Of a stretch of DNA of 7,315 nt, positions 6,012 to 7,315 are shown in pieces. Both the position numbers and the translations under genes were made by a program. The notes below the pieces were generated by a model that saw nothing but the letters and a program-made list of their open reading frames with translations, had not been told where the DNA came from and ran no database searches. Source of the DNA: Pedobacter sp. (lineage in GTDB: Bacteria; Bacteroidota; Bacteroidia; Sphingobacteriales; Sphingobacteriaceae); NCBI GenBank assembly GCA_028287885.1, contig JAQBOT010000182.1, positions 1 to 7,315 of the forward strand. Reading direction: 5' to 3'. The stretch's first letter is position 1. Every line of letters starts with the position of its first letter.

Positions 6012-6977
6012 TTAATCTTCTACAACAACCCCCATCGCACAGAACTTGTCTATACGACTGGAAATAAGCTTTTCGGTTTTTGTGGCGGTAAGCGTCTTCA
6101 AGTCTGTTAATATCTGCGCCTTAACTGTCTCTGCCATCTGCTCCGGATTTTGGTGTGCACCACCAAGCGGCTCTGGAATAATCCCATCAATAAGACGGTT
6201 ACCAAACATGTCGGCAGAGGTAAGCTTAAGGCATTCAGCCGCACGCTCTTTGAAATCCCAGCTTCTCCAAAGAATCGAGGAGCAAGATTCTGGAGAGATC
6301 ACCGAATACCAGGTGTGTTCAAGCATATACACTTTATCACCGATGCCTATACCCAAAGCACCACCGGAAGCTCCTTCACCTACAATAAAGCAAAGAATAG
6401 GCACCTTTAGCACCGACATTTCGAGTAAGTTCCTGGCGATTGCCTCCCCTTGGCCACGTTCTTCAGCCTCAAGGCCTGGGTACGCACCCATGGTGTCTAT
6501 AAATGATATTACGGGTTTATTGAATTTTTCTGCAAGCCGCATAAGGCGAAGTGCTTTTCTGTATCCTTCAGGATTGGCCATACCGAAGTTGCGGTACTGG
6601 CGCTCTTTCGTGTTTTTACCTTTTTGGTGGCCAATGATCATAACGGTTTGCCCGCTGATCGTTCCGAAACCACCAATAATAGCCTTATCATCCTTAACCG
6701 TACGATCGCCATGCATCTCTATGAAATCATCGCAGATCATCCTGATATAGTCGAGCGTCTGAGGTCTTTCTGCATGTCTTGACATTTGAACCTCTTGCCA
6801 ACCAGTCATGTTGCTGTAAATAGACTTTCTGGTTAGATCAAGCTTCTCTTCCAGCTCCCTAATGGTAGCCGACATGTCTACTTTAGTTTTTTCGGCAACC
6901 TGGTTAACTTTTTCAATTTGCTGAACTAATTCAGCAATCGGCTTTTCGAAATCAAATGACGTTTTTATCTCTTCCAT
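6012..6977 (-). CDS. accA: acetyl-CoA carboxylase, carboxyltransferase subunit alpha
   Basis: AccA and AccD form the A2D2 carboxyltransferase that moves the carboxyl group from carboxybiotin (on AccB) to acetyl-CoA, giving malonyl-CoA, the committed step of fatty-acid synthesis. The 321 residues match E. coli AccA (319). The N-terminal helical part (about 10-55) is followed by the crotonase-fold domain with RPQTLDYI (71-78), HGDR (89-92), GHQKG (116-120), [10 protein letters not shown] (133-142), DTMGAYPG (161-168), [10 protein letters not shown] (172-181), the oxyanion-hole-type glycine motif [11 protein letters not shown] (200-210) and [12 protein letters not shown] (226-237). No zinc finger is present, as expected because that belongs to AccD. 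accD is not adjacent. The start at 6977 gives the common [15 protein letters not shown]-terminus. No clear promoter is seen in the 95 bp upstream, so co-transcription with the upstream gene is possible. Confidence 0.97.
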   Translation of the reverse strand: MEEIKTSFDFEKPIAELVQQIEKVNQVAEKTKVDMSATIRELEEKLDLTRKSIYSNMTGWQEVQMSRHAERPQTLDYIRMICDDFIEMHGDRTVKDDKAIIGGFGTISGQTVMIIGHQKGKNTKERQYRNFGMANPEGYRKALRLMRLAEKFNKPVISFIDTMGAYPGLEAEERGQGEAIARNLLEMSVLKVPILCFIVGEGASGGALGIGIGDKVYMLEHTWYSVISPESCSSILWRSWDFKERAAECLKLTSADMFGNRLIDGIIPEPLGGAHQNPEQMAETVKAQILTDLKTLTATKTEKLISSRIDKFCAMGVVVED

Positions 6978-7026
6978 AACTGGGCAGTAAAATTAGTCAA
7001 TTAAAATAATTTATGTTCATTTTTTT

Positions 7027-7063
7027 ACAATGGTTACACATCCTTAAAAGGTGTAGCCATTGT
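7027..7063 (-). other. 13-bp stem-loop between the amylase-like gene and accA
   Basis: ACAATGGTTACAC (7027-7039) pairs with GTGTAGCCATTGT (7051-7063), 13 bp with one T/G wobble, around an 11-base loop. Both flanking genes run on the minus strand. Read that way, the hairpin is followed by seven A residues (plus-strand T 7020-7026), not T residues. On the plus strand no T-run follows either. It is therefore not a canonical intrinsic terminator. It may protect the 3' end of the upstream transcript, act as a processing site, or be a DNA operator. Confidence 0.6.
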
Positions 7064-7072
7064 TGCCTGTTG

Positions 7073-7315
7073 CTATTTGAGTGGGTTCTTGCTTAAAATC
7101 CGGTATTCTCCCGGCTGAAGGTCTATGGAATAGGTGCTGCTGGCGAATGTTGTAGGGTCTGATTTTCCTAATTCGTACCAATTACCCCCTGTACCCAGAT
7201 CAATGTTTGTTGTATGATTAACCACATCGAAGTTGCCAATTACAAACACCGTGTTGGTTGCATCGGTAAGCTGAATATATTTGGTGGCACTATTGACCCC
7301 GAAACGTATGTTCGT
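7073..7315 (-). CDS. partial CDS: C-terminal domain of probable alpha-amylase-family glycoside hydrolase
   Basis: An open minus-strand frame enters from the right edge and ends at TAG (7073-7075), giving the last 80 residues. The 5' part lies outside the window, so no start is present. The translation is beta-rich, with FVIGNFDVVNHTTNIDLGTG (about 24-43), NWYELGKS (45-52) and a closing STYSIDLQPGEYRILS (60-75). The stretches VIGNFD, NWYE and LQPGEYRI resemble the C-terminal all-beta domain found after the (beta/alpha)8 barrel of GH13 enzymes in Bacteroidota. The catalytic domain is not visible, so the family call rests on this tail only. There is no T9SS-like sorting domain; the protein ends shortly after the beta domain. 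The gene lies 95 bp upstream of accA on the same strand. Confidence 0.6.
   Translation of the reverse strand, partial: TNIRFGVNSATKYIQLTDATNTVFVIGNFDVVNHTTNIDLGTGGNWYELGKSDPTTFASSTYSIDLQPGEYRILSKNPLK

Noticed and set aside
6046..6750. Long plus-strand open frame (234 codons) opposite accA
   Set aside because: It lies wholly antisense to a clear accA; the translation is low-complexity Ser/Pro/Ile-rich with no family resemblance. It is a by-product of accA codon use.

Overview
The window looks like a chromosomal core region of a Bacteroidota bacterium, most likely Sphingobacteriia (Pedobacter/Mucilaginibacter-like; genus level is a guess). Three things point there: a DUF2723/TMEM260-like membrane protein of about 1000 residues, which is characteristic of the phylum; a near-consensus Bacteroidota promoter (TTG, 19 bp, TAnnTTTG) in front of the tRNA; and A/T-rich leaders without Shine-Dalgarno sequences before the starts. 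Coding DNA is moderately AT-rich and the intergenic DNA is strongly so. I saw no transposon, phage, CRISPR or toxin-antitoxin signature.

Layout. Positions 1-299 are a very AT-rich intergenic stretch with nested inverted repeats and no gene I can assign. Positions 300-2656 hold a minus-strand translation/nucleotide cluster read right to left: tRNA-Gln(TTG), prs (PRPP synthetase), rplY (two-domain bL25/Ctc), pth (peptidyl-tRNA hydrolase). A strong promoter precedes the tRNA, a hairpin-T8 terminator lies between tRNA-Gln and prs, and a second, palindromic terminator lies between rplY and pth. Positions 2657-2881 are a divergent intergenic region. Positions 2882-5911 encode, on the plus strand, a 1009-residue polytopic DUF2723 (PF11028) protein, probably a GT-C-fold protein O-mannosyltransferase-like enzyme. 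It converges on accA (6012-6977, minus; carboxyltransferase alpha subunit of acetyl-CoA carboxylase), with a strong bidirectional terminator between them. After a 95-bp gap with a 13-bp hairpin, the right edge holds the last 80 codons of another minus-strand gene, whose sequence resembles the C-terminal beta domain of an alpha-amylase-family glycoside hydrolase.

The prs-rplY-pth order is an old arrangement known from other phyla (prs-ctc-spoVC in Bacillus; tRNA-Gln-prs-rplY-pth in some Pseudomonas). The genes share the theme of nucleotide supply and translation. accA and the DUF2723 gene serve fatty-acid synthesis and, probably, envelope protein glycosylation. I find no convincing wholly new system. 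The most useful second looks are the terminator/attenuator placement in the tRNA-Gln-prs unit, the possible leaderless pth promoter, the uncharacterised C-terminal domain of the DUF2723 protein, and a 17/18-identical phased GTTAA element in two intergenic regions.
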